Below are positions 30,201-39,480 of a stretch of DNA of 64,000 bases, in pieces. The notes beneath the pieces are model-generated. The model had not been told where the DNA came from and did not search any database. It saw only the letters and a program-made list of their open reading frames with translations. Origin of the DNA: JAHFJU01 sp964354865 (GTDB lineage Bacteria; Patescibacteriota; Gracilibacteria; UBA1369; UM-FILTER-53-11); the NCBI GenBank assembly GCA_964354865.1, contig CAYHBN010000001.1, forward strand, positions 1 to 64,000. The letters run 5' to 3'. The translations under genes were made by a program, and so were the position numbers. Every line of letters begins with the position of its first letter. Within the stretch, counting starts at the first letter, position 1.

Positions 30201-32610
30201 AACAACTCCGGAAAAGAAAATTAATGGATTAGCAGCAGATGCTATTCAACAAAAAATCATTGAGAACCTTTCAAAACAAGGCAGCGAAGTGATGCAAATA
30301 AACGGTCCTGTTATTGATCTAAAATCTTCAGGAACGATTGTGTACTTACCGGGCGCCGGTACAGATGGCAAAGGCGAGTATGTTTTATCAGATGTAACTG
30401 CAATTGATTTTTCACAGTTCGTCACAAAAAATCCTGACCAACTTGGCCAAATTAAACAAGAACTGGCTCAAAATGCCGGCATGAGTGTGAAAGAAGCAAA
30501 GCCAGGACAACTCACCTTAACTCCTTATGAAGCACACGGACAAATTGACGTTTACGCAGACCCAAGTTTGCCGAAAGATGTGTATGTTACATGGAAAAAC
30601 GGCGACATGATTTTGTCGGCACCAAACAATGCAAATTTAAAAATTGCACGTTTCGATAAAACACTTCCATTACAAGATAACGGTGTCGTTGAAATATCAA
30701 CGATAGTTATTACTGACAAAAATAATTTTGACTTTAATGCGATTCAACAACTTGCAACACACCGACTTACAAAATTCCCTGGGCGTGCGTGGGTAAGGAG
30801 CCGCGTGAACGAAGCACTTAATCCAAATGCGCCTACCACAAGCGCAATCGTTGACTACACCACCTTTACACAAGATATTGAACCAACACTGAAAGACCGT
30901 GTTCAGTCTGGCCCCGTTGACGATAAAGAATATCGAGATCGCCAAACAGAAGCCGACAAGGCACTGCTTCACGAACTTACGCGAGGGCAGGCGACCGCTC
31001 CTAATTATTCGATCGATCCACGTGTAAAGAGTTATGTTGAAAGACTTGAAAAGGAATACGACAAAGAAAAAAATCCAAAGAAGTACCCTAAAATGTTAGG
31101 AGACGAGTTACAGAAACACAAAGAAGATATTGCAGTTCTTCAAACAATTAAGGCGTACATCACCGAAGGATACGTAGTTGGAAAAAACTTCAAACCAATC
31201 ACCTCTCACGATGACATTCAGAGCCTTGAACGAGTAATTAATGTAGCGCTTGAAAAAGAAGGGCTTCCAAAAATACCTAATCATCAAGAGTTTGCCTTTG
31301 TTATTCGCCGATTTACCGATGCAACTTTCTTGCAGTTCGACGAAGAAGTAAAACCAAAAGATAGAGATGCGTTCTACAAAAAGAAGTTTGAGAACTATGA
31401 CATGCCGATGTTTATCAAAGCGCTCGAAGCAGATCCTGATCCAACGCTGCGATTTACAGAAGAAGAGGGCAAGGCCGTAAGGGATTTGCTCATGGCAAAC
31501 TTGAGCCGAATCGACTTTAATGCTACACCCGAAGAAATTAAAAATGGTACGTTCTTAATGCAAGATGTCGGCAATAAAATCCTCAAAATAAAAGGTGAAG
31601 CACGCTATGTTTTCCAGAATGTTCCCGGCGCTCGCAATGAAGGAGTTTTGGGACGCATGGATATTAACACCACCGACGCGGGAATTACAAAAAAACTCGC
31701 CCAGTATCTCATTAGAAAGAACTCTCCGTATAAAGAACGCACTGCTGTAGGAGTACAAGTCAATGAAAAAACCGATGCTCCAATTGAGAAAAAACGCGAG
31801 ATGGCGCATGAATTTAGATCAATCTTTTCACAACGAGTAATGACCGTGTTGCCAGCAATGTTGACCGACGTAGAAATGCATCAGATTACAAAATTCGTGC
31901 ATGATCCAGATGGATTTGCGCTCAATCAAAAAGATCACGACGCACACCACAATACAGACGTAATGCGCTTTGATACCATTAATAAAGTGCTTGGATATTT
32001 AGACACGATTAGAGCCGCCGAACTTGCGGGACAAAAAACCGTAAAACTTTCCGAAAACTTCGAAATGCACATAATGCCAATTGCCTATATTGGTGCGTAC
32101 TCAGTTTGTACCAACTATATTAAGGCGCTTGAAGATGAACTGTTTGTGCTTGTTGGTAAAGAGACAAACACCGTACGAATTCCGCATTGGACCGGAGCAA
32201 TGACCGAACTCGCAATACTGGCCAAAACAGATGAAAAATTCAGAATCTTCGCCGTTGTACTTGGTTTGGCAGTGCCAATTCCACGAGCATCGAAAGAAGT
32301 TGGTGAGGAAGATGAAACAACGACAACCTGTGAGGGAGATGACTGTCCTAAAGAAGGCGACGGTCCAGGTGGCATTATTGGTGAAGGGGGCGATACTAGA
32401 GAAGGCGGTGGCGACTTCAGAATTAGAATTCCTCGCCTCACGTTCAAGGTTCCGAACCTCGATGAGCAGCCGAAGCCAATTGCGGGTGTACACCTCTCTG
32501 GTGGCGGCCTCAATGCAAATTTAAAAGCTATCAATACAATCTCTACAAGTGATACCGCAAGCGCAGGTCTCATTAAACCAACCGGAGATGACGATACAAA
32601 CGTAAACTAA
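27238..32610 (+). CDS. Giant protein, 1790 aa, with internal beta-barrel-like region
   Basis: I do not recognise a family. There is no signal peptide at the N-terminus (MGAQQENADRAQAVL). Residues 1-720 are mostly charged and helical, with a Pro/Lys/Glu-rich linker near 180-235. Residues about 731-847 are Gly-rich beta strands (VTLTVGGAAMVGNGFGLNAG onward) like a membrane barrel. A helical insert follows, and further barrel-like strands at about 948-995. Residues 1000-1640 are mixed and charged. The tail (about 1690-1790) is acidic, Gly-rich and has two cysteines (TCEGDDC). It is flanked by a secreted barrel-like protein and, 8 bases downstream, a membrane peptide and an exported protein, suggesting a surface role. 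Confidence 0.8.
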   Translation: MGAQQENADRAQAVLTLENLRADQDAIPSTPPIDGNKPMAAEITTAITRAIKDKYGVYTSEAFVRENIPQAVLAQMTGDVDLYDDLNDEWDDITYANFDPKKLMFSFHEADGDLIADFNLEPVLKPFLEKNFEDKILQRRRAAQVRGYDRRRDMADAVGQLNLLPLKYNEGSNRPNVPKKEKDEVDKPAAGQAKSEGQADPKKPEGVNVPPTPPAPEKAPEVPAYEEKPSDDMLKTYEIKRQKRENVLTSTVRERPDIVLKTRAELDPAMVRDATDENPDTFDKSWRNFNNFSEMEQLMKEDYAKETGYSVNPFVVAGFNTDALKDLIKQDAIKDNTLSFDEISTRVFTDRYYQFKEVLTTYGVTEECFDLLESDVGSDVDEIDDPLDEDTLLESFQKVSKNNDRLSNVKDQGEIKDAGIRKLYPYKEQIKNVTQVLGDYCAAITTLINYLQNAKLNVGEELEDEKTLDKDHSPVAVALRELFLNNNGDHNLRRYDDELHEVLGLGENPPKAKFKDLNGNVAFVDGDWFNQKQSAETAYKLAYEAAQPPLGKNGEIPEGLDPEATKIYINHLLNIGATTIPAIKANESIGKIIEDLKEAGVTVPPDNTVIDFKNDPAMDQHNLYKALEVHRISELTEDRVSPAPKAKFKARHLLMRVGSVVYQKEQEQANRDVILDNKRKTLNLKKEQVASIMEGLKATGKFNQEELQQVEQRMLLGIMLVGNVKADNVSQVINGIGVSGGIPIDLGHDVTLTVGGAAMVGNGFGLNAGIGKKFTVEKGTTITLSGGPGINFGEKTVVGLSGNVSLTKELESCDLYVEAGTTAGFDVDNGKLFPGFNAAVGFNRTRAAVAENYKASIDTAYSDAGINKLDAMTPEARYEEVLKNPTKYPGLGDLALRLKQASTQGTTGKIMPGMNERIFADSYEAFKKEKREHSMQEAVDGVTFAGLKLGVATTVMPSPFPPFFPVSIPTPNIGVEFNLWKRKLTYISTTPEKKINGLAADAIQQKIIENLSKQGSEVMQINGPVIDLKSSGTIVYLPGAGTDGKGEYVLSDVTAIDFSQFVTKNPDQLGQIKQELAQNAGMSVKEAKPGQLTLTPYEAHGQIDVYADPSLPKDVYVTWKNGDMILSAPNNANLKIARFDKTLPLQDNGVVEISTIVITDKNNFDFNAIQQLATHRLTKFPGRAWVRSRVNEALNPNAPTTSAIVDYTTFTQDIEPTLKDRVQSGPVDDKEYRDRQTEADKALLHELTRGQATAPNYSIDPRVKSYVERLEKEYDKEKNPKKYPKMLGDELQKHKEDIAVLQTIKAYITEGYVVGKNFKPITSHDDIQSLERVINVALEKEGLPKIPNHQEFAFVIRRFTDATFLQFDEEVKPKDRDAFYKKKFENYDMPMFIKALEADPDPTLRFTEEEGKAVRDLLMANLSRIDFNATPEEIKNGTFLMQDVGNKILKIKGEARYVFQNVPGARNEGVLGRMDINTTDAGITKKLAQYLIRKNSPYKERTAVGVQVNEKTDAPIEKKREMAHEFRSIFSQRVMTVLPAMLTDVEMHQITKFVHDPDGFALNQKDHDAHHNTDVMRFDTINKVLGYLDTIRAAELAGQKTVKLSENFEMHIMPIAYIGAYSVCTNYIKALEDELFVLVGKETNTVRIPHWTGAMTELAILAKTDEKFRIFAVVLGLAVPIPRASKEVGEEDETTTTCEGDDCPKEGDGPGGIIGEGGDTREGGGDFRIRIPRLTFKVPNLDEQPKPIAGVHLSGGGLNANLKAINTISTSDTASAGLIKPTGDDDTNVN

Positions 32611-32618
32611 CTAGTACT

Positions 32619-32789
32619 ATGAAAAAATATATTATTATCGCACTAGTAGTAACAGTTCTGATAGCTGGACTCTACCTAACTATGAAAATGATTAATGGCC
32701 AACCTAAAAGCCAGGCAAAGCTCCCAAGTACAAATAACTATGCCATGAATAAAACAGGATCAGCAGGAATAATAAAATCAAAAGAATAA
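32619..32789 (+). CDS. Small single-pass membrane peptide, 56 aa
   Basis: MKKYIIIALVVTVLIAGLYL at the N-terminus is a classical membrane anchor or uncleaved signal, followed by a polar, Ser/Asn/Lys-rich tail of about 35 residues. It lies 8 bases after the 1790-aa gene and 20 bases before the 1146-aa gene in the same direction, so it belongs to that transcript. The function is unknown. Its small size lowers confidence, but the membrane-helix start and tight spacing support it. Confidence 0.6.
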   Translation: MKKYIIIALVVTVLIAGLYLTMKMINGQPKSQAKLPSTNNYAMNKTGSAGIIKSKE

Positions 32790-32809
32790 ATAAACGCAAA
32801 TTAATTCAC

Positions 32810-35800
32810 ATGCTTCTCAGAAATAAAACAAAAATTCTCGTTTCACTCTCAATCATGCTCATAAGCATGTTAAGTACATCAGTTGTATATGCTGATACTA
32901 TTTATGGCCGCAGCTGTGAAATACGAGTATTCCCCTTTAATCCACAAGGACAGCTAAAAGAGTACGATGCTGCTGAGGATTTCCTGACTCCTCCGGTCAT
33001 TGATGAAGGGAACACAAATGCATGTTCACAACACCTCGATTTCACACATGCAAATGGGTACGGACCTACGGGGCCATATCATCCACAAAATCCTATTCCT
33101 CTTGAAGAAAGTACGATCAGCGAAAATGCTACCGAGATAACAGTGCCAACAGCGTATCATGAACATGCATTTTTCAATGACTACACAATCGCACAAAATG
33201 ATCGATATTATTACAAAGCAGCTTTAAATAAATTCTTGATCGTAGCATACGTAGACGATAATCAAGATGGTATAGATAACATTAAAACAGATCATATCGT
33301 ATGCGACATGCCGTTTCCACCGGACGTAAGTGCAGAAACAAAAGCTCGCATTAAACCAATAATTGAAAGTTGTAATACAAATGGGAATCCATTGCCGATC
33401 CTCGGAGGTACAAACATTTTAAGAGAAGATACTCGATCTGACAGTGGTAAAAAAATAGTAAAAGTTACTTGGACATTCGGAATAAATGACGACGAAGATT
33501 CACCGGCAGTATTTGCAGAAAATGTTCCAAATGATGGCGGGAATTTTACCGTTTATGATGTGACTGATGGCAATCCCGCAAGCTTACAAGTAGATTTAAC
33601 AAATGAATACAATAGAACGTTAGGCTTTAACGGAGCTGGATTTGGACTCAATCTACAGTCAGCCAACAATATTCAAGAAGATGCATGGAGTGCAACTACG
33701 GTATCGTATGCATATATTCAAAATTATCGCATTCCAAAAGCGACATACTCAGAAGAGACAGCCGGACTGGGATACGATGAAAATCACAACGGATGGCAAT
33801 TAATTCCAAATCCCGACCCATCAAAGAATCCAGAATCAAATATTAGAATGCCTGTTGGATCCCTCACTTCAATCTGGCGACAACCCACTCCCGATATTCC
33901 AGAAACACCAACCTCAAAACTCACACTGATTAAACAAGTTCTCGATGAAAATAATGCTGTAGTAAACGACAACCCAGACCTTATTCAGTCATTCAATCTC
34001 TACGCAGAAAAAACCGACCCAGCACAAGCTGAAGCGATGAATGCAGCACCTCGAGGACGACCGGTATCTAATCCTCAAAATCAACCTGCTCGTCAAAGAC
34101 GAGCACCCGTTCAACCGAAAAGATTATCACTAGGCGGAAGTATTTTCGAACTTGCTCATGACCTTGTTGGCATACCGCTCGAAATGCAAATGGCCTTCGG
34201 TGACCGCGTAAATTACAAGAGCGGTGAAACGCACGATGTCGAAGCTGACAGCACCTATACCATTGGTGAAGAACAAAAAGAGGGATACACGTTACAGAAA
34301 ATTGAATGTAAAAATAGCGCAAGAGCAGATGATACGTATGGACGTCTTGGCGCAAATCATCAAACACTTATTCCTGCGGGAATCGATGTCACATGCCGAC
34401 TTACCAACAAATCAACTGACTCTGGTGAAGAAACATGTCCAGATGGAAGCCCAATCCCAGAAAACGGAGTATGCGAAAATCCCCCACTCGAGTGTCCTGA
34501 TGGACAAGTACTTAATATTACAAGCGGACTATGTGTACCTATTATCTGTGAAGAAAATGAACACCTCGTCGGCAACGAATGTGTTCCCGATAATCCAGAA
34601 GGACCAGTCTGCGATCCTGGATATTTCTCCAATGGAGTAGAGTGCGTACCAAATATTCCAATAGAACCAATTTGTCCTCCAGGATTTGTTCAAGGCCCGC
34701 TCGGCTGTGTGCAATTTAACCCACCATCAGGTGGCGTCCCCGCTGGTAGCTTCGATAAAACGGTAAGCACGCTAAATGACGGCCCACTCTCGGTCATTCA
34801 ACAAGGAGACAGTGCAAAATATAAACTCACGTTTACAGCAACACAAAGAAATGTTGACTCAGTAACTATCAAAGATGAATCGTTTGGCTATAATAAGGAT
34901 TTTTCCGCAGCGCGCGAAACAGGATTCAAAGGCAGCCTCTTTAGATTACAACCAATTTTTGATGGCAAACTCTTTAGAGTCATTAAAAAAATTCCTGGAT
35001 ATCCAGATAACATTATTGAGCGTTGTAATCCAATCATCAATGTATTTCCCGACGGCTCACAAAGCTGTTACACAAGCAACGATTTTGTTGCAGGCATAAC
35101 TGTCAAAGATGTACGCCAAGGAACGAGCGTTTCAGTTGAATTAGTTGCTCAACTCATCAATTCAAGAATTAATCCCGCTGTGTGTGCAAACGAAATTGCA
35201 CGTGGCAACACCGGATTCTGTGGCGAACAATTCCACAACATTGCGAGTGCAGTCGACAGCGAGGGGCGTAATTATTCAGATTTTGCAGACCTCTTTACGC
35301 CATGCCCATATTTGCTTACACGTGGTTTGGGCGACATTATTCTTGAACAAGGATTTACCTACGGCAGCGACATTACCGCATGTTTTTCATTGCCGAATAT
35401 TGAAGGCGAAATTATTGAACCTTTATTCCCTATCGAAGAAGAAGAAATTGTAAAAGGAGGTAAAGAAGCACCATCGCCAGCACCGCTCATTCCTTCAAAC
35501 TTACTTTGTAAAAATAGTAATAAAGACGGTGGCGCTGTTTCTCAATACAGCAATCCAATCAAAAATCTTTCAAGTGGATTATGTGAGTTACAGCAATCAA
35601 TTTCACAAAGCCTCACGTCAGATGCAATTCGTCAAGCAATCAGTGATAATATTGTGAGGTTTACCAGGGAGAATGCGAACTTGAATATTGCTACCATTAG
35701 AGGTGAAGATATTAATGAAGTAAATACTGTCACCCTAAGTAATCAAAATTATAAAGTGTATAAAACAAATAATGCCCTTGAAGTAAAAAATGTATCACCG

Positions 35801-36250
35801 GTGAAAGAAGGATCACGAACCTTCATCATTCAAGGCAAAGACCTTACTATTTCGAGCAACATAGTCTTCGACGAACAAGTTGTGCGCAACGCTTCATTCA
35901 AAGAGACCCCTTCAATCGCATTCATCGTTATCGGTGGCGACATAAAAATTGCACCGAATGTCACTCACCTCGATGGTGTGTATGTATCGATCAAAGATCC
36001 TAAAAAACCAAATGGCCCAGGAGGACAAATTACTGGCACTGGCGCGGCTGATTTAGGGGTTTCGTCACTCGAATTCAACGGCGCAATCGTGGGCGACATT
36101 GAACCACTCTTTAAGTCTCGCACCTTCGCCGGTGACGCAAAAAAGAATCAAGGAACAATCGTTATAAATTACGGCGCATGGTTGTACTACAACTTGCCAC
36201 CCGTCTTGCGCGACTTGGTAAATCTTCAGCAAGAGCAAATGGCGCGGTAA
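32810..36250 (+). CDS. Exported multidomain surface protein, 1146 aa
   Basis: A signal peptide occupies residues 1-28 (hydrophobic core, then VYA-DT as the likely cleavage). Residues 30-365 are of unknown fold. Residues about 365-540 resemble a SpaA/prealbumin-like surface module (KLTLIKQVLDENNAV ... YTIGEEQKEGYTLQKIEC ... VTCRLTNKS). Residues 541-637 are a Cys-rich run of short CPDG/CPPG-type repeats like EGF-type or stalk segments. Residues 640-840 look like a DUF11-style repeat (SFDKTVSTLNDGPLSVI). The last 140 residues have beta-helix-like strands (IVIGGDIKIAPNVTHLDG). No LPXTG motif or C-terminal anchor is seen. Domain names are by resemblance only. Confidence 0.82.
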   Translation: MLLRNKTKILVSLSIMLISMLSTSVVYADTIYGRSCEIRVFPFNPQGQLKEYDAAEDFLTPPVIDEGNTNACSQHLDFTHANGYGPTGPYHPQNPIPLEESTISENATEITVPTAYHEHAFFNDYTIAQNDRYYYKAALNKFLIVAYVDDNQDGIDNIKTDHIVCDMPFPPDVSAETKARIKPIIESCNTNGNPLPILGGTNILREDTRSDSGKKIVKVTWTFGINDDEDSPAVFAENVPNDGGNFTVYDVTDGNPASLQVDLTNEYNRTLGFNGAGFGLNLQSANNIQEDAWSATTVSYAYIQNYRIPKATYSEETAGLGYDENHNGWQLIPNPDPSKNPESNIRMPVGSLTSIWRQPTPDIPETPTSKLTLIKQVLDENNAVVNDNPDLIQSFNLYAEKTDPAQAEAMNAAPRGRPVSNPQNQPARQRRAPVQPKRLSLGGSIFELAHDLVGIPLEMQMAFGDRVNYKSGETHDVEADSTYTIGEEQKEGYTLQKIECKNSARADDTYGRLGANHQTLIPAGIDVTCRLTNKSTDSGEETCPDGSPIPENGVCENPPLECPDGQVLNITSGLCVPIICEENEHLVGNECVPDNPEGPVCDPGYFSNGVECVPNIPIEPICPPGFVQGPLGCVQFNPPSGGVPAGSFDKTVSTLNDGPLSVIQQGDSAKYKLTFTATQRNVDSVTIKDESFGYNKDFSAARETGFKGSLFRLQPIFDGKLFRVIKKIPGYPDNIIERCNPIINVFPDGSQSCYTSNDFVAGITVKDVRQGTSVSVELVAQLINSRINPAVCANEIARGNTGFCGEQFHNIASAVDSEGRNYSDFADLFTPCPYLLTRGLGDIILEQGFTYGSDITACFSLPNIEGEIIEPLFPIEEEEIVKGGKEAPSPAPLIPSNLLCKNSNKDGGAVSQYSNPIKNLSSGLCELQQSISQSLTSDAIRQAISDNIVRFTRENANLNIATIRGEDINEVNTVTLSNQNYKVYKTNNALEVKNVSPVKEGSRTFIIQGKDLTISSNIVFDEQVVRNASFKETPSIAFIVIGGDIKIAPNVTHLDGVYVSIKDPKKPNGPGGQITGTGAADLGVSSLEFNGAIVGDIEPLFKSRTFAGDAKKNQGTIVINYGAWLYYNLPPVLRDLVNLQQEQMAR

Positions 36251-36343
36251 TGGCTTGCCGTCATTTCAAAAATGTCCTTGCATCCGTATTATTTACGTTT
36301 TGCTATAACTACTTTGAAACTGTGCGCTTTGACTAACTCAACC

Positions 36344-37357
36344 TCACTCGCGCATTTTATTTCGCCGCATCTCCGATGCTTTAACATCGACCGCATGTGC
36401 AATTTGGTGATGAGGGTCGCACAGTGGGGCTAGGTAACGAGGATCGTGTGAATGGCTAATTGAAAATCGATTTGTATGGTGAATAACTTTCGCTATATTT
36501 TTGCAAAATGGAATTGAGCACATTTCCCCGTGTTCATCTTTCAATAGGCGTTCAGTTGCGACGGGAATATAATGAGAAATTGGTTTTCCTTCGACAATTT
36601 GCTCGATTAATTTCTGCTCAGCTTTCTCTACTTGCACCGCTGTTCTCTGCTCTAAATCCTTTTTTCGTTTTTCAAGCGCCTCTAAAATGATTTGATCAAT
36701 GTTAATTCCTTTTTCTTGCAGTTCGTTGAGTTGTTTCTTCACTTCGTCGCCCAAAATTGGGGTTTTAATGTATGTGATGAGTTGTGCGGGTTTTGTAGAA
36801 TTTATGGAGTCATCGATCTGCCCGGGCAGACATTTTGCCTCGGTTTCTGGCTTAGGAAAACCATCTTGATTTTGACCGCTTGCCGCATCGGTGTTTTGGT
36901 TTGTAAAAAGTCCTTCTTCTATTTCGTTATTCAACTGCGCACTTTGTGCAATGCGATTTTTTTTAATCAAATAATCTCTGACAAAAACATCGAGCGCGGC
37001 TTTCGATAAAATAAGTACTTTTTCGGCAAGTTCAACCTGATTTTCGACCGTTGCGATCGAGACGACTCGTGACAATTTATTAACACTCGCGAGCCCTTCA
37101 ACTAAAATTCCTCTCAATTGTGGCATATTCTCGAATCGATTATCGAGGTTTATCACTAATCTCACTTGTTCTTTGCTCACTCCCGCAATCACCGCTGCAA
37201 AGTGAAAAAGTGATACAAACTTTTTTGTTTCGTACAGGCGACGCGCGTTTACTTCTGGCAAAAGACCGATGAATTTGTTTCGCGCCAAAAGTGCCTCACG
37301 TCCAAATTTCCGGCACATTTCGTACAACTGACCGTCTGAAATTGTTTGAATATTCAT
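36344..37357 (-). CDS. HNH endonuclease-domain protein, paralogue 2
   Basis: Start set at ATG 37357 (MNIQTISDGQLYEMCRKFG) by alignment with paralogue 1 at 20431; the frame is open further upstream but that part has no counterpart. 337 residues with the same build: helical N-terminus, variable linker (QNTDAASGQNQDG...), coiled coil, and a C-terminal HNH module (CSIPFCKNIAKVIHH ... LCDPHHQIAHA). All metal-binding and catalytic positions visible in paralogue 1 are kept, so both are probably functional. The two copies lie 15 kb apart in opposite orientation, with no recognisable flanking repeat. Confidence 0.88.
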   Translation of the reverse strand: MNIQTISDGQLYEMCRKFGREALLARNKFIGLLPEVNARRLYETKKFVSLFHFAAVIAGVSKEQVRLVINLDNRFENMPQLRGILVEGLASVNKLSRVVSIATVENQVELAEKVLILSKAALDVFVRDYLIKKNRIAQSAQLNNEIEEGLFTNQNTDAASGQNQDGFPKPETEAKCLPGQIDDSINSTKPAQLITYIKTPILGDEVKKQLNELQEKGINIDQIILEALEKRKKDLEQRTAVQVEKAEQKLIEQIVEGKPISHYIPVATERLLKDEHGEMCSIPFCKNIAKVIHHTNRFSISHSHDPRYLAPLCDPHHQIAHAVDVKASEMRRNKMRE

Positions 37358-37674
37358 AACACAATATTTGTTAAAAAAATACAACCTACCGACGAACCAA
37401 TTATGGCCACTACAAGCCAAAATGTCACGCTTTCCGACTTGCAAATCAGAGCGGAATATTTCAAAAAGTGCATACTCACAAACCATGCACTCTGCAATAT
37501 ATTTCAAAAAAGTAAAACACCAACGCTGCATAACATTATCGCTCAATATTTCTCAATAAAACGCAAACGCCATAGCAAAACGTTCCCGGGAACAACAGAC
37601 CTCGAAAATTTCGAGTTAAAATCCCAAAATCCACTCACCTCCCACCCCTCCCCTTTTTCTGCTAAACTCGCTGC
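37358..37674. other. Intergenic region between HNH paralogue 2 and holA
   Basis: 317 bases without a convincing gene. It holds the divergent start regions, a perfect GTTCCCGGGAAC palindrome at 37582-37593, the inverted pair CTCGAAA/TTTCGAG near 37602-37616, and a CT-rich run (about 37637-37662) just before holA. Confidence 0.6.
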
Positions 37675-38643
37675 ATGCCAGCTTTCTTTTTCTACGGCGA
37701 CGACACTCACAGCTTGAGCCAAAAAATCTCGTTTTGGAAAATTGAATTTGAAAAAAAATATGGAGATTTAAATACCGCATTTTACGAAGGATCACAGTAC
37801 AAACCGGCCGAAATAATCGACGCCGCAAGTTCAGTTCCCTTTTTAGCAGACAAACGATTAGTGATTGTAAAAAACGCACTGAATGAATTTGAATCAGAAG
37901 AGCTCGAACCACTTGGCACATTTTTGCCAAACATCCCCGACTCGACCGTAGTCATTTTTGCCGAACTTCGTGGCGTCGACAAACGTCTTTCTCTCTACAA
38001 AAAACTCATCAAAAACGCGCAGTGTACAGAGTTTAAAAAAATCGAAGGGGGTGCACTTAAACTGTGGATTTCGCAACAAGCGCACAAAGTAGGCGGCGAG
38101 ATCGAGTCAAATGCATGCCAGCACCTTGCCGACATCGTTGGTGGCGATTTATTCCGCCTCGAAAATGAAATTGTGAAACTCGTTAATTACGCAGCCAACC
38201 GCCCCGTGACGGTGAAAGATGTCGATAAAATGGTCGTGAGCACACTTACCACAAGCATCTTTAAACTTACCGACGCGCTCTCGCAAAAAAACAATAAAAA
38301 TGCGCTCAACGAACTTCACACGCTCATCGAAAGTGGCGAAGCTATGCATGGAATCCTCTCTATGATCATGCGCCAATTTAGAATTATTACCGAAATTAAA
38401 GATTTGTCCGATCGCAAAAAATCACGCGAAGAAATTGTGAGTGTAACAAAAGAACATCCGTTTGTAGTTTCAAACACGCTCAACCAAACACGGAATTTCA
38501 CTATGCCACAGCTCAAAAAAGCATACGATCTGCTGCTCGACATTGATACGCGCCTTAAAACTGGTGGCATAAAAATTACCACCGGCGATAACCGAGAATT
38601 TGTTTTAGCGCTCGATCGATTGGTCGTCGATTTGTGCCGGTAG
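37675..38643 (+). CDS. holA: DNA polymerase III delta subunit
   Basis: 322 residues, normal for HolA. It opens with FFFYGDDTHSLSQKISFW (the delta-type Y/FGDD/E start replacing a true P-loop). It continues with the sliding-clamp contact region (SSVPFLADKRLVIVKNA), LRGVDKRLSLYKKL in place of a sensor region, VGGDLFRLENEIVKLV, and the helical collar domain to the end. It is the clamp-loader subunit that opens the beta clamp. The upstream leader is CT-rich and lacks a Shine-Dalgarno sequence. Confidence 0.92.
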   Translation: MPAFFFYGDDTHSLSQKISFWKIEFEKKYGDLNTAFYEGSQYKPAEIIDAASSVPFLADKRLVIVKNALNEFESEELEPLGTFLPNIPDSTVVIFAELRGVDKRLSLYKKLIKNAQCTEFKKIEGGALKLWISQQAHKVGGEIESNACQHLADIVGGDLFRLENEIVKLVNYAANRPVTVKDVDKMVVSTLTTSIFKLTDALSQKNNKNALNELHTLIESGEAMHGILSMIMRQFRIITEIKDLSDRKKSREEIVSVTKEHPFVVSNTLNQTRNFTMPQLKKAYDLLLDIDTRLKTGGIKITTGDNREFVLALDRLVVDLCR

Positions 38644-38785
38644 TGATACGCAGTGTCACATTTGTCCCCGCTGCTCCTCTATTTCATCTAACTCAACTGA
38701 GTCTGCCAAAATATCGATGACTAAGAGGGATATCTTTAAGATGGCGTGGGGTTTTTCAGGTAGAAATAAGTAAAAGAAACGACGG

Positions 38786-38817
38786 TTGACAATATACGCA
38801 TATTAGTTCATATTAGT
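38786..38817 (+). promoter_or_regulatory. Promoter with tandem 9-bp repeat
   Basis: A perfect TTGACA lies at 38786-38791. CATATTAGT occurs twice in tandem (38799-38807 and 38809-38817), overlapping the expected -10 position (CATATT at 38809-38814, 17-base spacer). The repeat could be a protein-binding site controlling the gene at 38840. Confidence 0.5.
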
Positions 38818-38839
38818 ACCTTTTAATATACATAGGTAT

Positions 38840-39475
38840 ATGGGTATCGATACAGTAGTAAGGCGAAATGCTCACGAAATTCTGGTTATTAACGGCGTAG
38901 ATGATTTAGGTGGTTATGATAGCCGAATTATCAAAAATATTTTTATTGAGATTAGACGCGCAATTAAAAGACAGAAATTAGTATTCTTTTCTCCATGCGA
39001 AAGCTTAGAATCGTGGGACGATAGGGTGGGTAAACATTTAGAAATAAGCCAAGACAAGAAATTCCGTGATTTAGTGAATGAAGTTAAAATTGGAGAATAC
39101 AATAGGCTAGTACGCTGTATAGATACGATAGAGAATTTTGGAGATTATTTGAGGAATCTTGATAATTATGGAAAGTTAGTATTTAGAGTTGGAGGATCAA
39201 CCTGCACAGTGGCAATGCCAACCTATTACGTCACTTCACTGAATGGAGCATCAAGAGAAGGATACACGGTATTATCGTCTTGTGTTCCACATGCATGTTA
39301 TGAAATACAGCGTTGCTTAAATGAAAATGGTGTTATAGATAATTTAGGACCAATTTACCTTGATCCCAAAATAAGCACGGGCGAATTTGGTATAACCCGA
39401 AGTGATGCAGAAACCGGACTTTTTAGATACGAAGGAAACTTAAGAGGCAGAAATGTATTCACCTTTGAACAATAA
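38840..39475 (+). CDS. Hypothetical protein, 211 aa
   Basis: I do not recognise a family. It is soluble, with no membrane segment. Residues 1-100 are alternating strands and helices (EILVINGVDDLGGYDSR, RAIKRQKLVFFSPCESL). The second half has Cys residues at GSTCTVAMP, SSCVPHACYEIQRC, and a motif GEFGITRSDAETG near the end. Codon use is more AT-rich than its neighbours, and it has its own promoter with a tandem repeat, so it may have been acquired horizontally. Confidence 0.7.
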   Translation: MGIDTVVRRNAHEILVINGVDDLGGYDSRIIKNIFIEIRRAIKRQKLVFFSPCESLESWDDRVGKHLEISQDKKFRDLVNEVKIGEYNRLVRCIDTIENFGDYLRNLDNYGKLVFRVGGSTCTVAMPTYYVTSLNGASREGYTVLSSCVPHACYEIQRCLNENGVIDNLGPIYLDPKISTGEFGITRSDAETGLFRYEGNLRGRNVFTFEQ

Positions 39476-39480
39476 TCTTT

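Noticed and set aside
38644..38680. Hairpin GTGATA/TGTCAC after holA as terminator
   Set aside because: The stem is short and mismatched, and only a TTT follows; too weak to call.
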